Below, in pieces: positions 26,499 to 35,219 of a stretch of 64,000 nucleotides of DNA. Position 1 is the first letter of the stretch. The number at the start of each line of letters is the position of its first letter. The notes beneath the pieces were generated by a model, which was not told where the DNA came from, ran no database searches, and was given only the letters and a program-made list of their open reading frames with translations. A program made the translations under genes and the position numbers. Source of the DNA: Planctomycetota bacterium (lineage in GTDB: Bacteria; Planctomycetota; B15-G4; JADJEK01); contig JADJEK010000010.1 of the NCBI GenBank assembly GCA_016709145.1, positions 115,793-179,792 on the forward strand. Direction: 5' to 3'.

Positions 26499-27407
26499 TC
26501 AGCCGTACGCCTCTTTGTGGATGCGGTCCTTCGGAACGCCGATCGCTTCGAGCGCGGCCAGCGTGCTCTCGATGAAGCGCGGAGCCGGCACTTGCCCAGC
26601 CTCGCGCGCTCGCACTTTCTCCCAACGCGTGATCGCCGGACCGCAGGTGTAGACCAACGCGCTGCGCGGATCCTCGATCACTTCGCGCAGCAGGGCTTCG
26701 GTGACCCGGCCGCGGCGCACGTCACGTCCAGCGCACTGTTGGAAGTCGGTTTCGCGCGTGAGTGCATGCACGACGCGCAGCTTGTCGTGGAAGCGATCGA
26801 CGAGATCGTCGAGCTGACGGCGATAGATGACGTCGCGCCACGTCTTGTTGCCGTAGACGAGCGTGTGCCGCAGCGGCAGGCCGACCTCGAGCGCCCAGCG
26901 CAGCATCGCGTAGTTCGGGACGATGCCGGAACCGGCGGCGATGTGGATGAGGTGGTCGGTCTTCGTGGCGATGTCGGGGCCGATCGCGTAGTGCCCCGAA
27001 TGTCCCGCCACCGTCATCTGCATGCCGCGGAAACAACTGCGCACCAGGAACGGCGACAAGAGCGGCGGGTACTTGGTCTCCCCGCTGATGTACGGCTCGA
27101 TCTTGACCGTGATGGCGATGTCGTGGTCGTGCGGTCCGGACGCCATCGAGTACGCGCGCGCCGTTTCCTTCTGGCCCTTCGCGTCCTCGAGGTAGCCGAT
27201 CAGGTTGCGCAATGCGTCGAACTGATGCGGGTCGATGGTCAGGAATTGCCCGGCGAGGTAGTCGCGATCTTCCGGCCGCGCGTGCAAGAACAGCGTCGCC
27301 GAATCGGGCGTTTCGATCTGCACGTCGGTGACGACGGTTTCGAACGTTCGACGTTTGCCGTTGTGACCGCCGTTCGAGTCGGCAGCGTCCGTGTGCGGCG
27401 GGACCAT
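26499..27407 (-). CDS. FAD/NAD(P)-binding oxidoreductase of the ferredoxin-NADP reductase family
   Basis: The protein has 302 residues. It has a flavin-binding barrel with AGQFLTID and the flavin motif RAYSMASGP, then the nucleotide domain with AAGSGIVPNYAMLRWAL and VYTCGPA. The usual C-terminal 2Fe-2S ferredoxin of phthalate/phenol-type reductases is absent, so electrons must pass to a separate partner, not encoded here. A segment of about 20 residues between the flavin motifs (NLIGYLEDAKGQKETA) is an unusual insertion. GGAGG lies a few bases before the ATG at 27407. Confidence 0.85.
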   Translation of the reverse strand: MVPPHTDAADSNGGHNGKRRTFETVVTDVQIETPDSATLFLHARPEDRDYLAGQFLTIDPHQFDALRNLIGYLEDAKGQKETARAYSMASGPHDHDIAITVKIEPYISGETKYPPLLSPFLVRSCFRGMQMTVAGHSGHYAIGPDIATKTDHLIHIAAGSGIVPNYAMLRWALEVGLPLRHTLVYGNKTWRDVIYRRQLDDLVDRFHDKLRVVHALTRETDFQQCAGRDVRRGRVTEALLREVIEDPRSALVYTCGPAITRWEKVRAREAGQVPAPRFIESTLAALEAIGVPKDRIHKEAYG

Positions 27408-27619
27408 CGAGCCTCCTTCACGCGGAACCGGGGCAACGGGCTCAGGTTGTACCAGCCGGCGCGTGAACGGTCACAGACCCTTCGAAGTTCTCGACGACGT
27501 CCTCTCGGGGAGGCTTGGCAGCCCATCGAGAATGACCGCCGTGGTGAATCCCACGAGCTGCGGGAGGCAGACGCCGAGGCGGATTTGCGGTGCCGGACCT
27601 ACCGGATCGACCCGCGGCT

Positions 27620-28063
27620 TCAGAACTTTCGGATCAGCAACACGCCGGCCACGATGAGCCCGGCACCGACGATGCGCGGTACCGACAACGCGTGCTGCGG
27701 GAAGCCGAGCCAGCCGAAGTGATCGAGCACGAGCGACGCGATCAATTGACCGCCGACGACGAGACCGACCAGCACCGCGGCGGACAATCGAGTCCCGAGT
27801 GCGATCATCGAGAACACGAAGATGGCGCCGAGGACTCCGCCGGTCAGCAACGGAAGGCCGACCGCGCCCACGCGAGCCGGCGCCGGGTACGCCACGCGCA
27901 GGAGCGGCAGTGCGAGCCCGAGCGCGAGAGTTCCGATCACGAACGACACGAACGCGGCCTGCAAGGGTTGCCCGAGCTGGCGGCCGAGTTGCGTGTTGAT
28001 CCCGGTTTGCACGGAGACCAACGCGCCGGCGAGGAACGCCGCCACACACCAGATCCAGGTCAT
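27620..28063 (-). CDS. DMT-superfamily small membrane transporter (YdcZ/DUF606 type)
   Basis: The protein has 147 residues with five hydrophobic helices. The first helix motif, FLAGALVSVQTGINTQLGRQLG, is characteristic of the YdcZ family, half-size drug/metabolite transporter relatives that work as dimers. Substrate is unknown. The ATG at 28063 lies 85 bp after the class IV aminotransferase stop codon on the same strand, and the two genes could be cotranscribed. Confidence 0.85.
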   Translation of the reverse strand: MTWIWCVAAFLAGALVSVQTGINTQLGRQLGQPLQAAFVSFVIGTLALGLALPLLRVAYPAPARVGAVGLPLLTGGVLGAIFVFSMIALGTRLSAAVLVGLVVGGQLIASLVLDHFGWLGFPQHALSVPRIVGAGLIVAGVLLIRKF

Positions 28064-28147
28064 CGAGCCTCCGCGTCAACGAGCGCAGCGGGAACGCTGC
28101 GCGAGGGGAACGAGCGTCCATACCACGCGATTCGACACCACGATCCG

Positions 28148-29026
28148 TCAACGCACACGCCGCGCGGCGGCGATCCCCGAGCGATACGCGTGCAGCAATC
28201 GCAGGGTCAGCGCACCGGGACGGCCGGCGCCGACGGGCGTTCCGTCGACGCGCGCAACGGGCAGCACTTCCTTCAGGCTTCCCGAGATGAACACCTCGTC
28301 GGCCGCGCGCAGATCGCTCTCGCGCAGCAGGATTTCGCGCACCGGGATGCCCTCCGCTCGCGCGAGTCCGAGCAGGTACGCGCGCGTGACCCCGGCCAGG
28401 ATGCCGCTGTCGAGCGCGGGAGTCGCGAGAACGCCGTCCTTCACCAGGAACACGTTCGACGTCGACCCCTCGGCGAGGAAGCCATCTTTGTTCAGCATCA
28501 CGCATTCGTAGGCGCCGCGAGACTTGGCCTCGCGCAGCGCCAGCATGTTGTTCAGGTAATTGCCGCTCTTGATCGCGGGATCGAGCGCGTCGCGAGCATT
28601 GCGGCGCACCCCCACCAACGCGAGCTCGATGCCGGACCGGTAGGTCGCTTCCGGGACCGGCGTGTACGGCCGAACCAGCACGTAGACGTCCGGCGTCCCC
28701 GCGGTGCCGGGGTCGAGATCGATGAGCCCGACTTTCGCGCCGCGCGTCACGACGATGCGTACGGCCGCGGTCGCCTCGTGCGATTCGTTCAACGCACGCG
28801 CGACGTCGTCCCTCACGCGAGCAAGCCCTCCCGGCAACGGCAGGCCCATGCGATCGGCGGAATTGCCGAGACGCACCAAGTGCTCGTCCTCGAGCCACGG
28901 GATGCCGTCGTAGGTACGGAAGGTCTCGTAGACACTGTCGCCGAACAGGAAGCCGCGGTCGAACACCGACACCAACGCGTCTTCCGGGCGCACCACGCTG
29001 CTGTTGACGCTGACGACACTCGGCAT
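28148..29026 (-). CDS. Class IV PLP-dependent aminotransferase (branched-chain or D-amino acid type)
   Basis: The protein has 292 residues from the ATG at 29026, which has GGAGGAAG immediately upstream. Fold-type IV signatures are VSVFDRGFLFGDSVYETFRTYDG, the PLP lysine Lys153 in AIKSGNYLNNMLA, and the phosphate-binding segment DGFLAEGSTSNVFLV with DSGILAGVTRAYLL. The sequence is compatible with branched-chain aminotransferase (ilvE), D-alanine aminotransferase or aminodeoxychorismate lyase; I cannot choose among them with confidence. It is divergent from the second sulfatase-like lipoprotein (51-bp gap). Confidence 0.9.
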   Translation of the reverse strand: MPSVVSVNSSVVRPEDALVSVFDRGFLFGDSVYETFRTYDGIPWLEDEHLVRLGNSADRMGLPLPGGLARVRDDVARALNESHEATAAVRIVVTRGAKVGLIDLDPGTAGTPDVYVLVRPYTPVPEATYRSGIELALVGVRRNARDALDPAIKSGNYLNNMLALREAKSRGAYECVMLNKDGFLAEGSTSNVFLVKDGVLATPALDSGILAGVTRAYLLGLARAEGIPVREILLRESDLRAADEVFISGSLKEVLPVARVDGTPVGAGRPGALTLRLLHAYRSGIAAARRVR

Positions 29027-29065
29027 GCTTCCTCCGCGCCGGGGCGAGCTCGAACGGGGCCCTTG

Positions 29066-29071
29066 TATACT
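29066..29071 (+). promoter_or_regulatory. Possible -10 element TATACT of the sulfatase-like gene
   Basis: TATACT (five of six consensus bases) ends six bases before the ATG at 29078, which has no Shine-Dalgarno. This suggests a leaderless transcript. Confidence 0.4.
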
Positions 29072-29077
29072 CCGCCC

Positions 29078-30481
29078 ATGCGCCTCGCCCAACTGCCCGT
29101 GCTCCTCGCCGTGATCGGCGCGGCGCTCCCCGCATGCACTCGAGAGTCGTCGCGGCCGAAGAACGTGATCCTGGTGTCGATCGACACGCTGCGACGCGAT
29201 CACCTCGGACTCCACGGCTACGAACGCAACACGTCGCCGTTCCTCGATCGCATCGGACGGAGCGGGGTCGCGTTCGACCAGTGCATCGCGCAAGCGCCGT
29301 GGACCGCCCCATCGCACGCGTCGATGTTGTCGTCGCTGTACCCGAGCGTGCTCGGTATGGGGCGCTTCGAGGACCCCGGCCACATCAGCGACTCGGCCGA
29401 CATGCTGGCAGAAGTCCTCGCCGACGCCGGCTTCCGAACGCACGCGGTGACGTCGGGCGGATTCATGGCCGCGAAGATCGGCTTCACGCAGGGCTTCGAG
29501 ATCTACGACGACGCCGGCCTCAACATGGAGACGACCGTCGAGCGCGCGATGCAGTGGTTGCGAGGCATTCGCGAGGACGAGCGCTTCTTCCTGTTCCTGC
29601 ACACCTACGACGTCCACAAGTACAAGCCGCCCGCGAGCTACCACGCGACCTGGGTCGCGCCGTATTCGGGCGCGCTGGCCTTCCACGACCGCATCGCCGA
29701 TCTGGTGCAGAACCACGAGGAGCAAGCGAAGGCCGGAGCACTCGACGACGCCGACCGCCGCTACATCCGCGACCTCTACGACGCGTCGATCGCGGCGACC
29801 GACGATTGGCTACGGCGTTTCTGGGAGAGCCTCGAACAGCGCGGTCTGGCCGACGACACGCTGCTCGTCGTGACCGCGGATCACGGCGAGGAGTTCTGGG
29901 AGCACGGCGGCTCCGGACACGGCTACACGCTGTTCGACGAGAACCTGCGCGTGCCGCTGATCATGCATCACCCTTCGCTGTCCTCTCGCATGGTGCCGGA
30001 GCAAGTCCGCCTGCTCGACGTCGCGCCGACGATCGCGACCCTCGTCGGTGCGGAGCGACCGTCCTCGTGGCAAGGCGAGTCGCTCGAAGGCTTCTTGTCG
30101 GGACACGCACGAACGCTGGTCGCCTTTTCCGAGCACGCGCACCTGCCGGCGAAGTCGGCGCGCACGCCGCACGCGAAGTTGATCCTCGCGGCATCGGAGC
30201 CGACTCGCTCGTTCTTCGATCTCCGCAGCGATGTACTCGAGACCACCAACCTGCTCGGACAGCTCGATCGCGCGACGTGGAGACCGATGGCGGATGGGAT
30301 CGAACGTTGGTTGCGCGACAACGCGGCAGATCAGCGCTTTCGATCGGGCAAGCGCATCGTGTTCAACGCGGCCGAGCTCGAAGAACTCGCGGCACTCGGC
30401 TACGTCGGCGGAACGACGGGCTCCGACATCGAGGACCCCGACCTCGACGTGTGGTTGAAGATCCTCGCGGAAGAGCGTTAA
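29078..30481 (+). CDS. Sulfatase-like (alkaline phosphatase superfamily) lipoprotein
   Basis: The protein has 467 residues with a lipobox LPAC (Cys20). The fold is clear: VILVSIDTLRRDHLGLHGYER (metal Asp36), APWTAPSHASMLSSLYP, FLFLHTYDVH and TADHGEEFWEHGG (metal ligands Asp268 and His269). The formylglycine position is Thr76 in T-A-P-S-H rather than Cys or Ser in C/S-x-P-x-R. The enzyme therefore cannot be a classical formylglycine sulfatase; a Thr-nucleophile phosphotransferase or phosphodiesterase is possible. I reject a longer in-frame N-terminus extending upstream, because it is antisense to the aminotransferase. It is close kin to the protein at 1-1844. Confidence 0.9.
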   Translation: MRLAQLPVLLAVIGAALPACTRESSRPKNVILVSIDTLRRDHLGLHGYERNTSPFLDRIGRSGVAFDQCIAQAPWTAPSHASMLSSLYPSVLGMGRFEDPGHISDSADMLAEVLADAGFRTHAVTSGGFMAAKIGFTQGFEIYDDAGLNMETTVERAMQWLRGIREDERFFLFLHTYDVHKYKPPASYHATWVAPYSGALAFHDRIADLVQNHEEQAKAGALDDADRRYIRDLYDASIAATDDWLRRFWESLEQRGLADDTLLVVTADHGEEFWEHGGSGHGYTLFDENLRVPLIMHHPSLSSRMVPEQVRLLDVAPTIATLVGAERPSSWQGESLEGFLSGHARTLVAFSEHAHLPAKSARTPHAKLILAASEPTRSFFDLRSDVLETTNLLGQLDRATWRPMADGIERWLRDNAADQRFRSGKRIVFNAAELEELAALGYVGGTTGSDIEDPDLDVWLKILAEER

Positions 30482-30519
30482 CAGCCGTTTCAGCGGGCCG
30501 CCCACGGCCTGTGGAAAAA

Positions 30520-30591
30520 ATGCCCGGCGCGACCGCGTGCGCGCTCGATATGCTTCGCGGGCCCTTCGACGAGAAGGCCCTGAAGAAGTAG
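30520..30591 (+). CDS. Candidate 23-residue small ORF
   Basis: ATG at 30520 begins a 23-residue frame starting MPGATACALDML and ending EKALKK, with 20 of 22 third codon positions G or C as in neighbouring genes. The upstream GTGGAAAAA is a weak ribosome site. It sits 38 bp after the sulfatase-like stop and 27 bp before the DUF488 start. No similarity is recognised; it may be chance. Confidence 0.25.
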   Translation: MPGATACALDMLRGPFDEKALKK

Positions 30592-30618
30592 GGAAGAACG
30601 CCCGGAGCGTGAGGCAGA

Positions 30619-30966
30619 GTGATCCAAACGGTCAACATCAAAGAGCTTCCGCCGAAGTCCGCTGGCTTTCGGGTCCTGGTGATGCGCAAGTGGCCACGCG
30701 GCATTCCGCGCGAGGCGATCGATCTCTGGGCCAAGGACCTCGGTCCATCCCCCGAGCTGCTGAAGGACCTCAAGAAGAACAAGATCTCGCTCGCCGGCTT
30801 CTACGGGCGCTACCGCGCCGAGACGTCGGAACCGAGTCGACGTGAGGTCGTGTTCGACTTGCAGCGCCGCATCCTCGCGGGGGTCACGCTGATCCTCTGC
30901 TGCGACACCGACGACGAGAAGGCTGCCGCACGCACGGTGCTGAAGGAGATCCTCGAGACGTCGTGA
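30619..30966 (+). CDS. DUF488 family protein (YeaO-like)
   Basis: The protein has 115 residues and starts with GTG. It shows the DUF488 pattern: VLVMRKWPRGIPREAIDLWAKDLGPSPELLKDLKK, FYGRYRAE, then TLILCCDTDDEKAAARTVLKEIL. The role of the family is uncertain. It ends 38 bp before a strong bidirectional hairpin. Confidence 0.82.
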   Translation: MIQTVNIKELPPKSAGFRVLVMRKWPRGIPREAIDLWAKDLGPSPELLKDLKKNKISLAGFYGRYRAETSEPSRREVVFDLQRRILAGVTLILCCDTDDEKAAARTVLKEILETS

Positions 30967-31003
30967 TGCGCGGCGATGCCGCATCCGGCGGGTCGCATGC
31001 AAC

Positions 31004-31044
31004 GAATCGGGGGGTCGGACCCATTGGGTCCGACCCCCCGATTC
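31004..31044. terminator. Perfect 19-bp hairpin between convergent genes
   Basis: Arm 31004-31022 (GAATCGGGGGGTCGGACCC) pairs without mismatch with 31026-31044 around a 3-nt loop ATT. It lies between DUF488 (plus) and the giant glycine-rich gene (minus), so it may stop both. It has no T-run, and the GGGGTCGGACCC core looks like a REP-type repeat. Confidence 0.75.
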
Positions 31045-31085
31045 ATTCAAGCCCTATCGGAAGCTGAGCCTCCGGAAGCCGGGAC

Positions 31086-31110
31086 CGCGAATCGATCGGA
31101 TCGATTCACG
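31086..31110 (-). repeat. Copy of the 25-nt palindromic element, 3' of the glycine-rich gene
   Basis: GAATCGATC-G-GATCGATTC lies inside it as a perfect inverted repeat. It matches the copy at 20219-20243 in 22 of 25 positions. It starts 16 bp beyond the stop codon of the gene at 31127-34369. Confidence 0.7.
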
Positions 31111-31126
31111 CTCTCTTGGCAGCCTG

Positions 31127-34100
31127 TTAGTAGCGGAACGGGATGCGCAGGAAGTTCACTTGCGGACGCGGAGTCGTCGGCGTCGGGACGACGCCCACCG
31201 TGGCTGCGATGTTGAACTCGATCTCGTAGCGGATGAACCGGTATCCGTTCAGCTGCGTAGCGTCGGTGACGAATGCGGTCGCCGTACCGAGGTCCGGGAA
31301 TCCGGGGTTCAGCGCGTCCTCGTCCGCACCCTGGAATCGGATCGCAACGGTCTGGAGATCCGTGCCCTGCGGCAGGAAGTCCGGAACGCCGAGATCGGGA
31401 GCGTCGACGTCGAAATCGTTGTCGAACGGGTTGACGACGTTGCCTTGCCCATCGACCTCGACCAGTCCGGTCGACGGGTTCGTGCCCTTGAACAGCGGCG
31501 CGTCCCCTGGGATCCCGAACACCGGTCCCGCGATCGCGCCGGCCGTCGTGTTGACGAGCGGACGGAACGGCGGGGTGATCAGACCGAGGTCGTACCACGT
31601 GGAGCGCGCCGACGACTTCGACGTGAACGGGACCGGCGTCTTCGCGATCGGCACCAGCACGTCGATGAACTCGGAGTTGCCGGGCGACGACGTCGAGAAC
31701 GGGCAATTGATGCCCTTCGGCGGGTTCGTCATCGACTTCCACACCCGAGCGCCGATCTGCGTCGCGAACAGCGTCGGAGTGACGCCGACCGGCACTTGCA
31801 CCTGGATGATGCCCGGGCCGCCCGGAGCGCCGTCACCGACTTGCAGCGAGCCCGAGTCCGCGCCGCTGGTTCCGGTCGAACCGTTCAGCAGGATGAACGC
31901 GTTGAAGCCGCAACCACCGGAGACATCGATCACGCGGTTCACCACGTTGGGATTCGCGGTCGCCTCCATGACGACGTTTTCGGCCGATTGCAGGATGACC
32001 GAGCCGCCCGAGCCGCCGCCGCCGTTGCCGCCGACGTCACCGCCCTGGGTCGTCTCGCCACCGCTGCCGCTGCCGCCGACTGCGCGGATGCGCGCCGCCG
32101 TGCCCTTCAGGCGGATCTCGCCGAGAGCCTGAATCATGATCGCGCCACCTCCTCCGCCGCCGCCCGCACCCTTGCAGTCGAGCACGGTCAGTGGGAAGCC
32201 GACGGAGAGCGTGGCCTTGGTGCAGTCGAGCGACAGACCCTCGGTCCGCGAGCCGCCACCACCTCCGCCCTGGCCGCCGACGATCGCCTTGATCTCGCCG
32301 GCCTCGCCCACGAAGTTGTTGTTCGCGTCCGCATCGGAGAACACGGCCTGACCCGGGCTACCGCCGAAGGTCACGCGCTTGGACAATGCCCACGAAGTCG
32401 TCAGGTTCAACCCGACCGCCGCGTCGAAGATCAGCCCTTGCTGGACCGCCTCGGCGAACGTCGGATTCGGGTTCGGGCGCGCGACCGCGTTGAAGCTGAC
32501 GCCGTCATACGCCTTCGGGTTGTTCGGAACCGGGAACGGCAGTCCGGGCGAGAACGTCAACGGCAAGTGGTTGCCGATGCCGAACCCACCGCGCCGACCC
32601 GACACTGGAACCGTGATCGGCTCCGGTGCTTCCGGCAGGAACACGTTCAGCGATCCGCCGCCACCACCGGAACCACGGCTTCCGTCGCCGGTTTCGTTGA
32701 ACGTTCCGCAGTTCGCGCCATTGCCGAATCCGTTCCACGGCAGCGTCGCACCACTCTGTCCGCCACCACCGCCGATCGGCTGAGCGTTGCCCGTGCCGAA
32801 CCCGTTCTGTCCGAATTGCGGAGTGATCATGTAGATCAGCGACTTCGACCCCTTCGGCACGAACACCGGGTGACCATCGCCACCCTTGCCGCCGCCAGCG
32901 CCCGCGGAACCGCCTGGCGCAGGTGCGATCGCCGAGTTGAACGTATCGTCACCCGTTCCGTTCTGGCCCGAGCACTCGATCAACCCCTCGATCAAGACGT
33001 CGCCGGTCGCCGTGATGACGAGCGGGTTGGTCCCGACCGCGCGCAACGTGACGTTCGACGGGAGGTGGAAGTCGGTGAACTTGAACACGCCGCCCTTCAC
33101 GACCGTGCCGGGCTCCGCGCCCGGCGTGGCGCCGGACAACAGCGGGAAGGTCTGGAAGTCGGTGTCGAGCGTGATCGTGAGCACACCAGCCGTCGGAGCC
33201 GCGAACGGTCCGAGCGAGCCGTCCCCGCCGAAACCGAACGAGGCGCGAAGCGCTCCGTCCGTTTGACCGTTCCAGCTCGCGAGCTGCGAGCCCGACGCGA
33301 CGATCGAGGTGTCCTCTCGCGCGTTGGTGTCGAAGTTCTCGAAGATCTCGCCGTCGAGCGCGTTGCCCGGATTCGGGTCCGGCGTGACGACGTAACGCGC
33401 GACTTCCTTGAATGCTTCCGGCGTCGAACCGTCGTTCGCGAATGCGCCGGAGATGTTCTCGAGCAAGTCGGAGACTTCGAGCGCCAGCGTATGACCGAAG
33501 GGCAACGACCCGTTCGGGTACACGAGGACCGTCGAGCGATTCGTCACGTTCTCGCTGAGCACGACCGAGATCGGGATCCCGACGTCGATCGGCGTCGCGC
33601 TGCCGTCGAGGATCGCGCGCAGTCGGATGCGCTCGAGGACGTTCTCGGGCTCCGGGTTCAGCGGCGCGCCGAAACGCAACGTGAACGGAGGCTTCTTCGA
33701 CGTCGGGATCGCGGCGAAGGTGCCCGCCGAGTCGAACAGGATGTTCGGGTGGATGCCCGTCGTCTTCGTCTTCGGAGCGACGCCGTTCTTCTTCAACAGC
33801 TTCGGCGCCGTCGTCGACGCGAACGCGTAGAACCCAGCCGCACCGATCGAACCGACGGTCGTCGGCGCGGTCGTGAACAGGATGGGGAGCGAGATGTTCG
33901 GCGACGTCTTCGAGTAGTTCTTGACGGCGTTGCCGCCGGCGAGTTCGAGGTTGATCGAATACGTCGTGCCCGGCAGGAGCCCCGGCAGCGATGCGTTCGC
34001 GGCGATGTCCGTCGTCGGCCCGAAGCTGTCCGGGAGATCGCCCGTCGGCAGCCGCGGCGTGAAGATCAACTTCTTGCCGGAGACGCTGAACGTGCCGAAT

Positions 34101-34369
34101 GCCAATTGCCCGGTCGGCTGACCACTCGAGTTCAGCGCGGACACTTCGATCCGGACGCCGGCCGCGATCCCAGGTCCGATCTTCGGCTTGCCGCTGAAGA
34201 CGAACACGACCCGCTGGGAAAGCGGTGCCTGACTGGGCGGGTTGGTCGTCCCGCCGGTCCCACTCAGCGTCGACGGGAACTGGACCGACTTCAGCGTGAT
34301 CCCGCCGAACGCGGACACGCTGGTCAACGCGAGTGCGGCAATCAGGCAACAAACGGAACGGATCGACAT
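31127..34369 (-). CDS. Giant exported glycine-rich beta-structured protein
   Basis: The protein has 1080 residues. The ATG at 34369 is preferred because GGGAG lies six bases upstream and a signal peptide follows (MSIRSVCCLIAALALTSVSAFGG). An N-terminal Ig-like section (about 20-420: RVVFVFSGKPKIGPGI, FTPRLPTGDLPDSFGP) resembles domains with 'as-if-sum' or SbsA-type folds. From about 470 to 890 it is Gly-rich with GGGGGQSGA, GSGGGGGSLNV, GGGGGGSRTEG and GGGGGGGAIMIQA, in a pattern known from large planctomycete and myxobacterial exported proteins. The C-terminus is again beta-rich. No catalytic site is seen. It does not carry the C-terminal domain found in four other proteins here. Confidence 0.82.
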   Translation of the reverse strand: MSIRSVCCLIAALALTSVSAFGGITLKSVQFPSTLSGTGGTTNPPSQAPLSQRVVFVFSGKPKIGPGIAAGVRIEVSALNSSGQPTGQLAFGTFSVSGKKLIFTPRLPTGDLPDSFGPTTDIAANASLPGLLPGTTYSINLELAGGNAVKNYSKTSPNISLPILFTTAPTTVGSIGAAGFYAFASTTAPKLLKKNGVAPKTKTTGIHPNILFDSAGTFAAIPTSKKPPFTLRFGAPLNPEPENVLERIRLRAILDGSATPIDVGIPISVVLSENVTNRSTVLVYPNGSLPFGHTLALEVSDLLENISGAFANDGSTPEAFKEVARYVVTPDPNPGNALDGEIFENFDTNAREDTSIVASGSQLASWNGQTDGALRASFGFGGDGSLGPFAAPTAGVLTITLDTDFQTFPLLSGATPGAEPGTVVKGGVFKFTDFHLPSNVTLRAVGTNPLVITATGDVLIEGLIECSGQNGTGDDTFNSAIAPAPGGSAGAGGGKGGDGHPVFVPKGSKSLIYMITPQFGQNGFGTGNAQPIGGGGGQSGATLPWNGFGNGANCGTFNETGDGSRGSGGGGGSLNVFLPEAPEPITVPVSGRRGGFGIGNHLPLTFSPGLPFPVPNNPKAYDGVSFNAVARPNPNPTFAEAVQQGLIFDAAVGLNLTTSWALSKRVTFGGSPGQAVFSDADANNNFVGEAGEIKAIVGGQGGGGGGSRTEGLSLDCTKATLSVGFPLTVLDCKGAGGGGGGGAIMIQALGEIRLKGTAARIRAVGGSGSGGETTQGGDVGGNGGGGSGGSVILQSAENVVMEATANPNVVNRVIDVSGGCGFNAFILLNGSTGTSGADSGSLQVGDGAPGGPGIIQVQVPVGVTPTLFATQIGARVWKSMTNPPKGINCPFSTSSPGNSEFIDVLVPIAKTPVPFTSKSSARSTWYDLGLITPPFRPLVNTTAGAIAGPVFGIPGDAPLFKGTNPSTGLVEVDGQGNVVNPFDNDFDVDAPDLGVPDFLPQGTDLQTVAIRFQGADEDALNPGFPDLGTATAFVTDATQLNGYRFIRYEIEFNIAATVGVVPTPTTPRPQVNFLRIPFRY

Positions 34370-34958
34370 GGACATCTCCCGCTGCGACGGGCCGTGCGCG
34401 CACCAGATGCACGTACGGCGGGAAAGCACTCCCATCCGAGCGGCCGCCGGGCTGCGGTGTCGGGATGGGTTCGGGTCTAGGGGCAAGAGGCGCTCAGAGG
34501 TTACCTCAGGTTCGCCTCGACGAGAACTCGCAGTTCACCTTCGGAGACTGGCGTCGACCAGGGGGCATGGGCGCCGGCCCAGTGCCGGGACGATCCCGGC
34601 CCGCCGGAGCGGGCGCGGACCCCTTCGTCGAACCTGACCCCGATGAGCAACCTGTCGAAGAAATCTGCCGAGCAGTCGGGCAAGCGAGAACGAGCAGGGC
34701 GAGACGCGCCGACGTGGCGTATCGACGGAGAGACACGCGGAGAAGGCGCAACGAAGCCAAGCTCGATCGCAGCCGGCCGAGTGCCGGAAGACCTCTTCAA
34801 CAGGCTGCTAGCCCGCGGACCCCTGCTGGGTGACGGACTTGGGCAAAAGACTTGCATGGCGTCGGCCGCGGGGCGGGTCGTCCCGCCGCGGACACCTTGT
34901 GGGGATCGACTAGGTTCGCGCATCGTCGCTGTACGCGACGATGCGCGAACCTAGTCGA
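34370..34958. other. 589-bp gap without a convincing gene
   Basis: Open frames on both strands (about 100-140 codons) are Arg/Ser/Pro-rich, lack ribosome sites and match nothing, so I leave them out. The right end carries a 26-bp hairpin. Confidence 0.55.
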
Positions 34959-34960
34959 TC
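34904..34960 (-). terminator. Perfect 26-bp hairpin at the end of the FmdB gene
   Basis: Arm 34904-34929 is exactly complementary to 34935-34960, with a 5-nt loop TGTAC. The outer arm overlaps the stop codon of the zinc-ribbon gene. There is no T-run on either side. Arms of this length without mismatch suggest a mobile-type repeat or a very strong transcript end. Confidence 0.8.
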
Positions 34961-35213
34961 AGTTGCACACGTCGGGACCCATGCGGCCGCACGAGCCGCA
35001 CGACGGCATGTCGCCACCGCCGAAATCCCCGCCGCCCGCGCCCGCGGACTTCCCCACGTTCGGGACCGAGAGCACACGCGCGACCGTGCCCTTGCCGGAA
35101 CGGTCCTTCGCGACGCAGTGTTCGCCGCACTTCTTCAAGGGCTCCGCGCTCATCGACTGCATGACTTCCAGGCGGCCGCCGCAGGTCGAACAGACGTATT
35201 CGTAGATGGCCAT
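34959..35213 (-). CDS. FmdB-like zinc-ribbon protein
   Basis: The protein has 84 residues and opens with MAIYEYVCSTCGGRLEVMQSM, the typical FmdB/CxxC_CxxC_SSSS start. The ribbon is Cys8-x2-Cys11 with KKCGEHC. The tail is Gly-rich and ends CGSCGRMGPDVC, another pair of Cys. Function of the family is uncertain; a regulatory role was proposed for FmdB. It follows fabI with six bases between stop and start and is probably cotranscribed. Confidence 0.85.
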   Translation of the reverse strand: MAIYEYVCSTCGGRLEVMQSMSAEPLKKCGEHCVAKDRSGKGTVARVLSVPNVGKSAGAGGGDFGGGDMPSCGSCGRMGPDVCN

Positions 35214-35219
35214 GCGCGA

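Noticed and set aside
27590..29077. N-terminal extension of the sulfatase-like protein by about 500 residues
   Set aside because: It runs antisense through the transporter and aminotransferase genes; the lipoprotein signal starts at 29078.
31160..34480. 1100-codon plus-strand frame opposite the glycine-rich gene
   Set aside because: Arg/Val/Glu-rich sequence with no domain; the minus-strand frame has a signal peptide, a ribosome site and structured repeats.
34501..34954. Two opposed frames of 100-140 codons in the gap before the FmdB gene
   Set aside because: No ribosome site, poor composition, no recognisable motif on either strand.
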